Source: Bog-473 sp963737745 (GTDB taxonomy: Bacteria > Actinomycetota > Acidimicrobiia > Acidimicrobiales > RAAP-2). From it: DNA of 64,000 nt. The notes below the pieces were generated by a model. The model made no database searches and was not told the DNA's origin. It was given only the letters and a program-made list of their open reading frames with translations. The stretch lies in NCBI GenBank assembly GCA_963737745.1, contig CAVTTR010000001.1, forward strand, positions 221,987-285,986, in the 5' to 3' direction. Both the position numbers and the translations under genes were made by a program. Below are positions 1-9,583 of the stretch, in pieces; positions within the stretch are counted from its first letter, which is position 1, and each line of letters opens with the position of its first letter.

Positions 1-234
1 ATTGGCGGGATGTTGCAGCCCGGCGATCTGGCCGAGGATGACGTGAATCCCGACCTGGCTGTGATGCAGTCGCGGATCGCCAAGGCGGTCTCTGACATCG
101 CGAAGCTGGCCAATGCCATGGAGGCTCTGGCGGCTGTCACCACTCCAGATCCCGAAGGATCTGCCCGGGACGCACGGTTGCCCGAGATCGGAGGATATCG
201 CTCTGAAAATCAGCATCGCCAAGAGGCGAGCTGA
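1..234 (+). CDS. 3' end of an unrecognised gene (partial)
   Basis: The frame is open from the window edge to a TGA at 232-234. Residues 18-45 could form a helix (alternating Ala, Lys, Met and Leu); the rest is charged and polar with no motif I know. An internal ATG at 10 has no ribosome binding site, so this is more likely the tail of a gene starting outside the window. It converges on the LLM oxidoreductase with 39 bases between them. It could also be chance open frame; I assign no function. Confidence 0.3.
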   Translation: MGGMLQPGDLAEDDVNPDLAVMQSRIAKAVSDIAKLANAMEALAAVTTPDPEGSARDARLPEIGGYRSENQHRQEAS

Positions 235-273
235 AGACGCACCGACGACAGACGCGGTTTGTGGCGCGGTGTC

Positions 274-1218
274 TCAGGTGAATGCCGGGATCACCTGGTC
301 GCCGAATAATTCGAGGGTGCGCGGTTCGGCGCGATCGTGGGTGAAGAACACGAACGTCGTGATGCCTTTGTCGATCATCTGGCCGATGCGGTCGACCACC
401 ATTGATGGTGTGCCAACGAATCCGCCGGCCTCCATGCCCCAGCCCTCTGCACCAAAGCGACGCTGCGCCTTTGCACGCGCCACCTCGAGCGACGCCTGGT
501 CCGGAGCCAGAACGAGGATCGACTCAAGGGACCGGCGAATAGTGCCGGGATCCCGCCCGATCATTTGGCATTCCGCCTCCAGCGCAACCTCGCTCTCCTC
601 CCATCGGGCCAATCCGTAGGTCGGAACGTTCCAGACGTCGGCATACCGGGCCACAATCGGAATAGTCCGGCGCACCCCGATGCCACCGACGTGGATGGGC
701 GGACGCGGGCGTTGGAGCGGCGGTGGGAGATTCGGCATGTCGGTCACCTCGTAGTGCTTTCCCGAGAATGTCACGGGCTTTCCGGTGAACATCTGCGTGA
801 GGATTTCCAGCGACTCGCCCAGCCGTTCGGAGCGCTCCGGGAACGAACCCCAAGGAAGGCCGCTCGAGCGATGTTCTTGTTCGATAGAACCGCTGCCGAG
901 GCCGAGCTCGAGGCGCCCACCCGAGAGGACGTCGAGCGAACTTGCCATCTTTCCCAGCAAGACGGGGTGGCGAAAGTTGTTGCAGAGCACGAGATGTCCA
1001 ACCCGCAGCTTCGTGGTCTGCGCCAGTATGTAGGTTGCTAACGTCCAGCCTTCGAACGATGGCAGATCGGGCTGACCCGGACTATAGAAGTGGTCGTAGA
1101 GCCACAATGAATCGAAGCCGACGTCCTCGGCCACTCGGACCCGGTCGAGGATGTCCGTGTAGCCCAAGAGAACTTGCGGAATGTAAATGCCGAATGTAAT
1201 CCGCTCCTGCGTGCTCAT
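274..1218 (-). CDS. LLM-class flavin/F420-dependent oxidoreductase
   Basis: A 314-residue bacterial luciferase-like TIM barrel, a normal family length. Family hallmarks are the N-terminal strand FGIYIPQVLLG, the SLWLYDHF segment, RVGHLVLCNNFRHP, and the GGRLELGLGSG motif before the cofactor phosphate site. These proteins use FMNH2 or F420 to oxidise or reduce small molecules. In actinobacteria most with this signature use F420, which is my inference here. The ATG has a good ribosome site (GAGGGG, 5 bases away). Its neighbour on the same strand is a hotdog thioesterase, which suggests acyl or lipid metabolism, but the substrate cannot be read from sequence. Confidence 0.85.
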   Translation of the reverse strand: MSTQERITFGIYIPQVLLGYTDILDRVRVAEDVGFDSLWLYDHFYSPGQPDLPSFEGWTLATYILAQTTKLRVGHLVLCNNFRHPVLLGKMASSLDVLSGGRLELGLGSGSIEQEHRSSGLPWGSFPERSERLGESLEILTQMFTGKPVTFSGKHYEVTDMPNLPPPLQRPRPPIHVGGIGVRRTIPIVARYADVWNVPTYGLARWEESEVALEAECQMIGRDPGTIRRSLESILVLAPDQASLEVARAKAQRRFGAEGWGMEAGGFVGTPSMVVDRIGQMIDKGITTFVFFTHDRAEPRTLELFGDQVIPAFT

Positions 1219-1274
1219 TGGTTCCCCTCTGTCGACGATAGATCCGTGACTTGCCCCGTGATGTAGGTGCGGCC

Positions 1275-2103
1275 TTAGTCGGTGGGCGCGGTCCGGATGA
1301 AGATGAGCGAAGCGAGTCGGTCATCGTTTCCCCTGTCCCGGACTTCGACTCGAACGAGGTTTACGCCCACCAAGGTGGCGATGGCCCGACCCGGACCGAC
1401 TCTCACCGCATTCAGATAGCGGATATCGAGGTCGAGAACCGCCTTCCCGGTGAGCGAGCGAGCCGCGACTTCAGCGAGAACTCCGAACACGCCCCCTTGC
1501 AGCGTTTGAGACGCTTGCATGACCAACGGCACAAGGTCGACCTCGACTACTCCATCAGCAATCGTTCGCACGCCCAGGAATTCGGGCAAGGGGATCGTGA
1601 GGGAGCCCCTGGTGCGCATCCCACGCCGCATCGGGGGTACCCGGTCCTGGGGGCGGGGCGAGACCATGAAGGTGAGATAGACGACCGCGAGCAAGGCCTT
1701 GCTCTGCAGATCGGAGAAACGAACCTCGCCCGAAACCGTCGAACGGCCGACCTTGACGATATCTCCCGCTATCTCGAGCTGGTCACCACAATGCGTCGCG
1801 ACAAGGTGCACCGAGATGTCCAGCGTTACAGCCAGTCGAGGTGAGGTGGCGATGCAGGCGGGTAGACCGGCAACGCAATCGGCGATGGTGGCCAGAACAG
1901 AGGTTCGGGGTAAGCCAGACCCGGGGAACCGGAGCAGCGTCATTGACGCTCGCCTCGCCGACCATGCGCATGCCATCCGCGGAGACATCGAACCAGAAAG
2001 GGATGTCGTCGAAAAACATCGGGTCCGTCGATCGTTTTCCAGCGACTCCGGGGTCGGCGAGCGCCGTTGGGGGGTCGTGGGACGTTGTCATGGGCCGCGA
2101 CAT
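1275..2103 (-). CDS. Double-hotdog thioesterase-like protein, frameshifted
   Basis: Two reading frames join into one protein of about 275 residues. The N-terminal frame (from ATG 2103, or ATG 2091) gives a start rich in MFFDDIPFWFDV and ends in NDAAPVPR. The second frame continues with SGLPRTSVLATIADCVAG. Removing one G near 1920 joins them. The body contains two hotdog halves: the first carries IADCVAG followed by VTLDISVHLV, the second GGVFGVLAEVAARS followed by LDLDIRYLNAV. This is the PaaI/TesB-type acyl-CoA thioesterase fold with no obvious special features. ATG 2103 is preceded by GCGGGGGC, a usable ribosome site. The frame break is probably a sequence error. Confidence 0.65.
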
Positions 2104-2272
2104 TAGCCCCCGCTTTGCGGGGTACTGGGGCCTCGTACGCACCACGCGGCTCGGCCCAATATCAGGGAGTTGGGCAAGCGTTGAGAATGCATAGTCCAAT
2201 GGATGATCTGGGTCGCCCACTGTTGTAGCTCAGAAAGCAGTGTGGTCCGACGGCCGAACGAACTGAGAGATA

Positions 2273-3283
2273 GTGAACCTTGCCATGAAGCTCCCTGCGG
2301 TTGGGCTCGATGGCAGTTCGGATGCCTCGTTGGTCGGGGCGTCTGAACTTGATGCGGCAATGACCCTCGGACAGGCGTTCATGCGCAATTTGGCCCAGGT
2401 GCTTCTTGACGCACCGGCCGCCATTACCGCCGCCGCTGTTGCTGCCCTTTCCGGTGGGCACTTGCTCATTGAAGATGTGCCGGGTGTCGGGAAGACGGTG
2501 TTGGCGAGAGCCATAGCGACCACGCTGGGAAGCGAGCTTTCGCGGGTGCAAGGGCACCCGGATCTGCTCCCGTCCGACGTCACCGGAGTTTCCATTTACT
2601 CCCCGGATAAAGGCACATGGGATTTTCATCGCGGACCCGTGTTCGCCCACGTGGTCCTCTTCGACGAGCTGAACCGCACACCGCCCCGAACGCAATCAGC
2701 CCTGTTGGAAACGATGGAGGAACATCAGGTCAGCGTGGATGGAGAATCATGGTTGCTCCCTCGCCCGCACATGGTGATCGCAACCCAGAACCCACGCTCG
2801 CAGCGGGGCACATTTCCGCTGGTGGAAAGCCAGCTCGATCGGTTCGCCATCGCGACGGCGATTGGCTATCCGGACGCAGCGAATGAAGCCCAAATGGCGC
2901 TGCACCAGGGTGGGACCTATGCACTCGCCGAGCTGCAGCCGATTTGCACCCCGGAGGAATGGCTCGGGGCTCAGTTGGCCACAAACCTCGTGTCTATCGC
3001 GCCCGTGGTCGCAGAATACGCCGTGGAGATATGTCGAGCGAGCCGAATTGCGCCAGGTGTGCGTCTTGGTGCCAGCCCCCGCGCCGTGATCTGGCTCATC
3101 AGGGCAGCCCAGGCACAGGCCCTCCTCTTGTCGAGGAACTACGTGGTCGCATCCGACGTGAAGGCCGTCGCTGTGGGTTGTTTGGCCCACCGCATCCTGA
3201 TGGATGAAGGGGAAGAGAGCATCGGACAGGCAGCGTACGTGGTCCGAGAAATTCTCGAAGCGACGGCTACTCCCAGACCATGA
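2273..3283 (+). CDS. MoxR-family AAA+ ATPase
   Basis: A 336-residue MoxR ATPase. Walker A is EDVPGVGKT (about residues 66-74), Walker B is VVLFDELNRTPP, and sensor 1 is MVIATQNPRSQRGTFPL, which also carries the MoxR-typical Q-N-P and 'ESQLDRF' arginine region. MoxR proteins act as chaperone-like ATPases on partner proteins. Here the partners are encoded next: DUF58 and a transmembrane transglutaminase. The stop overlaps the next start as ATGA (3280-3283), so translation is coupled. The start is either GTG 2273 or ATG 2285; neither has a strong ribosome site. Confidence 0.93.
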   Translation: MNLAMKLPAVGLDGSSDASLVGASELDAAMTLGQAFMRNLAQVLLDAPAAITAAAVAALSGGHLLIEDVPGVGKTVLARAIATTLGSELSRVQGHPDLLPSDVTGVSIYSPDKGTWDFHRGPVFAHVVLFDELNRTPPRTQSALLETMEEHQVSVDGESWLLPRPHMVIATQNPRSQRGTFPLVESQLDRFAIATAIGYPDAANEAQMALHQGGTYALAELQPICTPEEWLGAQLATNLVSIAPVVAEYAVEICRASRIAPGVRLGASPRAVIWLIRAAQAQALLLSRNYVVASDVKAVAVGCLAHRILMDEGEESIGQAAYVVREILEATATPRP

Positions 3284-4174
3284 ACCGCTGGGCGCGACCG
3301 GCTCGCCCTGTCACTCCGATAGCTGTCTCTGTTGGAATTCTCGGTATTTGGTGGTTGGTGGCGCACAATGGTGGCTCGGGCTGGGTCCAGGCTCTGGGGG
3401 ATTTTGTCTTCGGAACGCTGACCATCGGCATTCTCGGTCCCGGGATTGTTCTTTCCCGCTCCCGTCTGGTGGTGATCAGCGCTCCTTCTCAGAGCACCGC
3501 CGGCTTGCCGGCCGAGATACGCCTTAGCTCCTCGACGCGCCTGCGTGTCCGCCCGGTGACCCCACCCGGAAAGGAGGCTTTTATCGGACCAGCGGGGAGG
3601 CACCGCCTACCCGACGACGTCATCGACTTCCTTCCGCCCCATCGGGGAGTTCATGAGACAGTGACGCTGGACATCGCGACGGCAGCTCCCTTCGCACTGC
3701 AGTGGTGGACCCGTCGAGTCGTGCTTCCCTTACCCTCGACTCTCTACGTGGCCCCGCAACGCGGTCGCCCGTGGATTCTCCCCGTCGGACGCCATGAGGA
3801 AGTAGGAATCGTCCGCGACCGGGTCCAGACCGATGTCGGCGAGCCGAGAGGTGCACGGCCCTATAGTCCGGGCGACGCACGGCGGCAGGTGCACTGGCGG
3901 GCGACCGCGCATGCAGGCGAGCTCATGGTGAGGGAGCTCGAGGCACCTAACTCTGCGCCGATCACGGTCAAGGTGTCCCTTCCATTGGATCCGGACGAAG
4001 CCGAGCATGTGGCGGGGCGCGGCTCTCGGCACGGTCGCGCAGTTACTTGAGCGTGGTACGCCCGTGGTTCTGGCGACCGTCGAACTTTCGGGGCCCGTCC
4101 TCCATGTCGTGACGGATCGTCGCGGTGCCGGGCGGCGTCTGGCACGAGCCGTTCCCCAGGCACTCGTCGGATGA
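3280..4174 (+). CDS. DUF58 protein, frameshifted near the 3' end
   Basis: The first 30-55 residues contain two hydrophobic membrane segments (AVSVGILGIWWLVA and FVFGTLTIGILGPGIVLS). The signature DUF58 motif follows near residue 195: RPYSPGDARRQVHW, then MVRELEAP. DUF58 proteins pair with MoxR ATPases and are thought to be involved in cell-envelope or assembly roles. The first frame stops at 4050, but one base removed near 4015-4020 lets it continue as ALGTVAQLLERGTPVVLATV and end at the TGA at 4172-4174, giving an ATGA overlap with the transglutaminase gene. The restored operon geometry argues strongly for a sequence error. Confidence 0.85.
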
Positions 4175-6210
4175 GAACACTCGAAGCGATCCGCAAGGCG
4201 AACCGGCCCGGACCGCCGGAACACTCAATTCCGCTGCGCGTCGCTTGTCTCTGTTCCGTCGTCGTAGCCATTGCCGCTTCGGCCTCAATGGGGCAAATAG
4301 CGGTGATCACCACTGTTGTCGGGATCGGGTTGGCTTCGCTCGGCATGGCCTTCTCCTATGTGACGCGGTTTCGTCCGCCGGGGTGGGTCAAAATTTTGGT
4401 TGCCGGCGGGGCAATTGCCGTATCGGTGTGGTTTTTCCACGCCGTGAGTGGACCCGTGGCCGACATCGCAAATGTCGAGGAGCCATTGACCGTGCTTCTC
4501 GTTGCGGTCCTGGTGCTGCACTCCTTTCACGTCCCGTCCCGCCGCGACCTGACATTCTCGCTCGCCGCATCGGCTGGACTTATGACGGTCGCTGGAGCAC
4601 AGGCCATCGACCTCACATTTGGTTTGTATGCACTGGCCTGGCTTAGTTGCAGTCTCGGCAGTCTCATTTTGATGTGGCGATCGGCGAGCGAGGGCGGTGG
4701 GATGTCCGCCAAGCGGATCGCCTCGGCGATCTCCGCCGTGTGTGCGGCATCACTGGCGATCTTTCTCGTCTTGCCGGCGCCAAACGTGGCGGCAAAGCTC
4801 AGCCTGTTCTCGAAGGCCGGGATTGGCGGCTCCATCGGAGCTCCCGGAGCACTGGCCGGGGATACCGGGTCCCCCGCGCAGCTCGCCCGACCCGGAAGCC
4901 CCACCGATCCAACGCGCATAGGCGGCTACCTCGGGTTTGCCAACAGCTTGAATACTGCCCTTCGTGGGAAGCTCGACAACACCCTGTTGATGATGGTGCG
5001 AGCCCAACGTCCGTCGTACTGGGTGGGCGAAACGTTCAATTCCTGGAATGGGAAGAGCTGGACATCAACGAACGACACGTCGCACCAGCTTCGCGAGCAA
5101 TCACCTTTCATTCTTCCGCTGTCGAACGAGGGCGGTGCCGTTGCCCAACCTGACCTGCAAACGTTCTATGTCCTCAATACGACAGCGAACCTCGTTTTCC
5201 ACGCCGAGAGCGCGAGTGAGTTGTGGTTTCCAACCTCCAAGATCTATCTATCCAGCGATGGGTCGATCGTGTCACCGATCGGGATGGGTAAAGGCGCTGT
5301 CTATTCAGTGGAGTCAGAAGTTGTCGCAGCGACACCCGCGGATTTGCGTCAGAGTCAGGCCTCCCCCGGTACGGCATTAGGAACTGCGGACGAGAAGTCC
5401 TACCTCCAACTTCCCCATGCATACCCCCGCGTGCGTGCCTTGGCCCAGTCGGTCACTGCCGGTGACCACAGCACCTACGCCCGCGTGGAGTCCCTCATCG
5501 CCTGGATCGGGAAGCATACGCGCTACTCCTTGAATATTCCTCCGTTGCCGGCGGGCGCCGACACGGTCGATGAGTTCCTTTTCGGAAATCGAGTTGGATT
5601 TTGCGAGCAGATCTCAACCTCACTCGCGGTCATGTTGCGGTCCATTGGGATCCCGACCCGCGAGGTTGTGGGTTACGTCCCCGGGGCGTATGACCCCGTG
5701 ACCGATCTGTACCAGGTGCGAGCGGACGATGCCCACGCATGGGTGCAGGTCTGGTTCCCTGGCTTCGGGTGGCAGAGTTTCGATCCGACTGCCGTGGTGC
5801 CGCTGGCCAACCCGGCTCCCGGTACAGCTGCATTGCGCGACGTGGCCGCTGCGCTGCGGCATCTTCCGATCGCCCCGACCGCTGCGGCATTGGCGGTCGC
5901 CCTTCTGGCTGCTGTACTGCTGCGTTGGCGTCGCATGAGGCCGCGTACCTGGACGGAGAGAGTTGCCCGGCACGCAGAGCGGGCGGGCCGGCGGGTTGGG
6001 CATCCGCGCCGACCGGCTCAAACCCTCGTCGAGTATGCCGCCGTCCTCGATGGCATCGTAGGCGAGGGGTCGACGGCCTGGCGCCAGCTCGCCCTTCCCG
6101 TCGAAGCCTGCGTCTACGGAGGTCGAGAGATTTCACAACAGTCCCAACGCCAATTGGTGGACTTGGCTCGGAGTCTCCGCCGAAGAGGCCGACGAGGAGG
6201 TACTCAGTAG
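4171..6210 (+). CDS. Membrane transglutaminase-like protein (TgpA type)
   Basis: A 679-residue protein with five to six N-terminal membrane helices (residues about 20-200), a large extracytoplasmic region, a transglutaminase core at about 410-550, another membrane helix near 575-590 and a basic cytoplasmic tail. The catalytic triad is visible: Cys in NRVGFCEQIST, His in DDAHAWVQVW, and Asp in QSFDPTAV. This is the architecture of TgpA/YebA proteins. Together with the upstream MoxR and DUF58 genes it forms a widespread three-gene module; its physiological substrate is not known. The start ATG overlaps the stop of DUF58. Confidence 0.92.
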   Translation: MRTLEAIRKANRPGPPEHSIPLRVACLCSVVVAIAASASMGQIAVITTVVGIGLASLGMAFSYVTRFRPPGWVKILVAGGAIAVSVWFFHAVSGPVADIANVEEPLTVLLVAVLVLHSFHVPSRRDLTFSLAASAGLMTVAGAQAIDLTFGLYALAWLSCSLGSLILMWRSASEGGGMSAKRIASAISAVCAASLAIFLVLPAPNVAAKLSLFSKAGIGGSIGAPGALAGDTGSPAQLARPGSPTDPTRIGGYLGFANSLNTALRGKLDNTLLMMVRAQRPSYWVGETFNSWNGKSWTSTNDTSHQLREQSPFILPLSNEGGAVAQPDLQTFYVLNTTANLVFHAESASELWFPTSKIYLSSDGSIVSPIGMGKGAVYSVESEVVAATPADLRQSQASPGTALGTADEKSYLQLPHAYPRVRALAQSVTAGDHSTYARVESLIAWIGKHTRYSLNIPPLPAGADTVDEFLFGNRVGFCEQISTSLAVMLRSIGIPTREVVGYVPGAYDPVTDLYQVRADDAHAWVQVWFPGFGWQSFDPTAVVPLANPAPGTAALRDVAAALRHLPIAPTAAALAVALLAAVLLRWRRMRPRTWTERVARHAERAGRRVGHPRRPAQTLVEYAAVLDGIVGEGSTAWRQLALPVEACVYGGREISQQSQRQLVDLARSLRRRGRRGGTQ

Positions 6211-6279
6211 CCAAACTCTCCTGGCACGACAGCCGATTCCGTCACTCGGTTACCCGAAACACGAAGGGGGTAAGTGTTC

Positions 6280-6867
6280 GTGATGACCAACGAACCGGCG
6301 AAGAAAGCACGTCGACCGAGCGGATCCGCCGCCAAAAAGGCTGCAGGTCCCAGACGCGTGGCGACGAAGAAAGCCACTCCGGTCTCGGTCGGTGCTGCGC
6401 ACGATACTGCCGAAGGCGATCCTCGCCCCTTGAAGGGTTATGCAGGTTTGCTTGTGACGTACGGGGCGTTGGCCGGCGCCCTGACGCTCGGGCTCAGGCA
6501 CAAGCGGCTCAAACTGAAGAGCCTGAGCCCCATGGATCTCGTGCTCTACGCCCTCGCCACCGAGCATCTCAGTCGAGTCATCACCAAGGATTCCTTGACA
6601 TCGGTCTTCCGAAGGCCTTTTACGAAATTCGACGAACCGGCCGGCGAGGGAGAAGTGAACGAGGAGGTCATTGGTTCCGGAGCCCGCCACGCCGTCGGCG
6701 AACTTCTCACGTGTCCATTTTGCATGGCCCAATGGGTAGCCACCGGGCTCGTGGCGGGCAGTGTGGCCCTGCCGACCTTCACGACAGCGGTCGTATCTAT
6801 CAGTGCCGCTGCCAGAGCAAGCGATTATCTGGACCTTTTCTACGGCCTCCTACGTCAGACTCAGTAG
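6280..6867 (+). CDS. DUF1360 membrane protein
   Basis: About 195 residues. The first 50 are rich in Lys, Ala and Pro and probably disordered; then comes the DUF1360 pattern with hydrophobic segments (GYAGLLVTYGALAGALTLG), the THxLSR-like EHLSRVITKD, a 'RRPFTKF' stretch and the conserved cysteines in LLTCPFCMAQW. The CxxC inside a membrane-proximal motif is a family hallmark. Function of the family is unknown. The GTG at 6280 sits 9 bases from AAGGGGG; GTG 6274 and ATG 6283 are alternatives. It follows the transglutaminase gene by about 70 bases. Confidence 0.75.
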   Translation: MMTNEPAKKARRPSGSAAKKAAGPRRVATKKATPVSVGAAHDTAEGDPRPLKGYAGLLVTYGALAGALTLGLRHKRLKLKSLSPMDLVLYALATEHLSRVITKDSLTSVFRRPFTKFDEPAGEGEVNEEVIGSGARHAVGELLTCPFCMAQWVATGLVAGSVALPTFTTAVVSISAAARASDYLDLFYGLLRQTQ

Positions 6868-6901
6868 GCGGCATCCGGTTCTCGATTGAGCCCGTGCCCT
6901 C

Positions 6902-7042
6902 ATGGGTACCACCCAACGTATGACGATTCCTGAAGAGCCCGCGGAAGCACCCGGAGTCGACCCAGCCGTCGATGTGCCTGAGCGAACAGCTCCCGAGGAG
7001 GTCCCCGAACCGAGCATCGAAGATACGCCCGAGCGGGCGTGA
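6902..7042 (+). CDS. 46-residue acidic, proline-rich small ORF
   Basis: A short frame starting ATG 6902 (or ATG 6920) and ending TGA 7040-7042, 34 bases after the DUF1360 gene. It has about 11 Glu and 9 Pro with alternating Pro-Glu pairs (VPERTAPEEVPEPS), no Cys and almost no hydrophobic residues, so it should be disordered and strongly acidic. No good ribosome site is visible. The biased composition is unlike random frame from this GC class, but I do not recognise a family. It might interact with the basic N-terminus of the DUF1360 protein; that is speculation. Confidence 0.35.
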   Translation: MGTTQRMTIPEEPAEAPGVDPAVDVPERTAPEEVPEPSIEDTPERA

Positions 7043-7065
7043 ACTCTTGCGTCCGAAGGCGGCCG

Positions 7066-7731
7066 TTAGTACAGGAGCGTTCCCACCGGGCTCGTCCGCA
7101 ACTGATGCAGCAGTTCTTTTACATCTCGGAAGACGGCAATGGCGCCTTCCTCGCTTAGTTCATGGCGGCTGAAGCCACCAGACTCCACCGCGATACAGCC
7201 GATGCCCGCCGATCGGGCCGATTGGATGTCCCAGACGCTGTCGCCCACGGCAATCGCACGCTCGGGATCGATGTTTCCCGAGCTCATGGCCGTAAGAAAG
7301 ACCTCAGGGTCGGGTTTCGCTGTCGCAACGTCGTCGGCGCTGGTTTGGGAATCGATGGCATCGTCTGCCTGCACGAGGTTGCGCAAAAAGCGCAGCTCGT
7401 CTTCGGGGGCCGATGTCGCCAATACGACCCCGAGACCCAGACCGTGGATCTGGCGGAGAAGTTTGGCGGCATGCGGGAAGGCCACGAAATCCCCTTTTAG
7501 CTCGTCATAGTGCTTTGGACGAGCCGCTTCCGCTTCCGGGCATGCCCGGCCGAGTAGTTGGGTCACGAGTTGATCGCCGCCCATGCCCACCAACCGGTGG
7601 ATGGCGTTCATGGGGGCCCATTCCCCCACATCACGAAAGGCACGGGACCACGACAACGCGTGCAGGTAGTTGCTGTCCACCAATGTCCCATCGACGTCGA
7701 AAAGCACGCCGGCTCTTTGTGGCTCCGTCAC
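7066..7731 (-). CDS. HAD-superfamily phosphatase (Gph/PGMB type)
   Basis: A 221-residue HAD hydrolase. Motif I is LFDVDGTLVDS (nucleophile and acid Asp), motif II LATSAPEDE, motif III the Lys in KPDPEVF, and motif IV VGDSVWDIQSA. An alpha-helical cap of the C1 type lies between motifs I and II (residues about 20-85). It probably dephosphorylates a small phosphometabolite such as phosphoglycolate or a sugar phosphate. The start is GTG 7731. The gene stands between the small acidic ORF and the ferritin-like gene on the same strand as the latter. Confidence 0.9.
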   Translation of the reverse strand: MTEPQRAGVLFDVDGTLVDSNYLHALSWSRAFRDVGEWAPMNAIHRLVGMGGDQLVTQLLGRACPEAEAARPKHYDELKGDFVAFPHAAKLLRQIHGLGLGVVLATSAPEDELRFLRNLVQADDAIDSQTSADDVATAKPDPEVFLTAMSSGNIDPERAIAVGDSVWDIQSARSAGIGCIAVESGGFSRHELSEEGAIAVFRDVKELLHQLRTSPVGTLLY

Positions 7732-7756
7732 GACGGCACCTGTACGAGAGATGGCC

Positions 7757-8350
7757 TCATGTCATGTCGGATCGAACTTGCTTGGCCCGCGCTGCTCCGA
7801 TGGCTGTCTTGACGTCCTTCTGCTCTTCAGGGGGCGGGAGTACCGAAGGCATGCCGAGTGACTCGATCCAGAGTTCGCGGCCCCACCCGGTCGTGTGATA
7901 CAGGTGCTCATCCTCGTCGCTTTCGACCTCCTCGAAGGCCGACCGTAGAGCTTTTCCGGTTTCCCCCTTGACCCGCTTTGCCGCCTCGCCAATCAGCTCC
8001 CAATTGAGGTGATCCTTCGTCTCCGCCAGAGTCACGCACTCGGCCGCGACGAGCTCCGCGTCCTTCTCTGATCCGTCGGCCAGGGCCATCTCCATGGCCC
8101 TCTTCAACGAGGTGCCAATATGACGCACCACATCGCGGCCGGGAGTCTCGGCCCCGCTGTCCAACCCGAATACGTCCAGAACACCCTCCACGATCTCGAC
8201 GTGGTGGGTCGTTTGCTCCAGGTACTTCTCCCATTCCTCTCGCAGGTCGTCATTCTGCACGCACTTGAGCGCCGTTTGATAGATCTGCACTCCGCCAAGT
8301 TCGGTCTCGAGGGCCTGGTAGAGCAATTCGTGAAGCTGCTCGTCATTCAT
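7757..8350 (-). CDS. Ferritin-like domain protein
   Basis: A 197-residue all-helical protein. ATG 8350 follows a strong AAGGAGG at 6 bases and is preferred over an upstream start. Two helix pairs carry carboxylate and His patterns of a diiron site: LYQALETELGGVQIY followed by EQTTHHVEIVEG, then VAAECVTLAETKDH and EEVESDEDEHLYH. Such proteins store iron or handle peroxide, or have been adopted for other roles; the exact job is unclear. A 26-base gap separates it from the HAD gene, so they could be cotranscribed. Confidence 0.7.
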   Translation of the reverse strand: MNDEQLHELLYQALETELGGVQIYQTALKCVQNDDLREEWEKYLEQTTHHVEIVEGVLDVFGLDSGAETPGRDVVRHIGTSLKRAMEMALADGSEKDAELVAAECVTLAETKDHLNWELIGEAAKRVKGETGKALRSAFEEVESDEDEHLYHTTGWGRELWIESLGMPSVLPPPEEQKDVKTAIGAARAKQVRSDMT

Positions 8351-8472
8351 GTTTGCCTCCTTCGCTTGAGAGAGTGGGCACATCCTGTCGGCCCAATCTC
8401 GTTACCCGGCGCACCAACGAGCCAAACCGCTCGATTCCCTATGGCTCCGACCCGCGATCAGAGCAATGGCCG

Positions 8473-9507
8473 TTAGGCCGCGGCGCGGTCGGATTCGTCG
8501 CTGAGCAACGCCACGACGGCCGATTCGATGGATTCACGAACCGCTCGATCAGCGAGGTCTGGAGCGTCGCCCACTCGCTTCAGAACGGGGGCGATTGTCT
8601 CGCCGCTTTCGAAACGATCAAGGATCCGGGGATCGATGTAGGACTTTCTGCACACAGCCGGTGTATTGCCGAGATACTGCGAGACGGTCTTCACCGCCAG
8701 CCGAGACGCCTTCTGGCGCGCGTTCTTTGAACCCGGTACGGGGGCTTGGGCAAGTTCAACGGCTCCGAGGACGGTGGCGGACCACGTTCGAAAGTCTTTC
8801 GCGCTGAAGTCACCTCCGGCCGATTCTCGAATGTAGGAATTCACGTCGTCCGACCTGATGTCTACCCATTTGCCTCGCGTCTTGTAGGCGAGAAGGTGAT
8901 CGCTACCGCCGCGTCGATGCTTGAGCGTCCGTATCACTTCTTGGGTTGCCGCGTCTGTGACGGTGACCGTGCGGCGAATCGACCCCTTGGCCGGATAATC
9001 AAAGACCATCTCGTTCTTGTGCAGTGTCACGTGCCGTTTGAGCAACGTTGCGACGCCGAATGTTTCGTGCTCCTCGGCATACTCCTCGCCGCCTATGCGA
9101 AAGAATCCCAGGTCGAGTAATCGCACCGCGGCGGCCAGGACCTTGGTCTGCGGCATCTCTTCGGCCTGAAGATCCCTTTCGACGACGGATCGCAGTTGTG
9201 GCAACGACCGTCCGAACCGCTGCACCCGCTCGAACTTCTCACGATCACGTTGCACACGCCAGACGTCGTGATAGCGATACTGGCGACGACCGGCGTTGTC
9301 GGTTCCGATAGCCTGAATGTGACCGTGGGGCCACGGGCAGATCCAGACATTCTCCCAGGCTGGCGGCAGCACGAGGCCCGTAATCCTTCTGAGGATGTCG
9401 GGATCCGTGACCGGTTCACCCGTCGTCCAGCGGTAGGAGAAGCCCTTGCCCCTTCGCCGACGGCTTATTCCGGGGCCGTAGCAATCCGATTTACGCAGGC
9501 GAGGCAC
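8473..9507 (-). CDS. DNA topoisomerase IB (poxvirus/bacterial type)
   Basis: About 344 residues if started at GTG 9507, which has AGGGGA 11 bases upstream; the frame itself is open to 9624. The N-terminal region has the family entry RLRKSDCYGPGISRRRRG. The catalytic domain contains TLKHRRGGSDHLLAY, AKDFRTWSATV and the Tyr nucleophile in CRKSYIDPRIL. These enzymes relax supercoils through a 3'-phosphotyrosyl intermediate. The family occurs scattered in bacteria in addition to the usual type IA and II enzymes. It lies alone between the ferritin-like gene and an SDR gene. Confidence 0.93.
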   Translation of the reverse strand: MPRLRKSDCYGPGISRRRRGKGFSYRWTTGEPVTDPDILRRITGLVLPPAWENVWICPWPHGHIQAIGTDNAGRRQYRYHDVWRVQRDREKFERVQRFGRSLPQLRSVVERDLQAEEMPQTKVLAAAVRLLDLGFFRIGGEEYAEEHETFGVATLLKRHVTLHKNEMVFDYPAKGSIRRTVTVTDAATQEVIRTLKHRRGGSDHLLAYKTRGKWVDIRSDDVNSYIRESAGGDFSAKDFRTWSATVLGAVELAQAPVPGSKNARQKASRLAVKTVSQYLGNTPAVCRKSYIDPRILDRFESGETIAPVLKRVGDAPDLADRAVRESIESAVVALLSDESDRAAA

Positions 9508-9583
9508 GGAGCGATTATTCCCCTGGCGCGCGGTCCTTAACCAGGCGTCGGGTCCTTTTATGCCCAGGCCGCCTTGGACAGAA

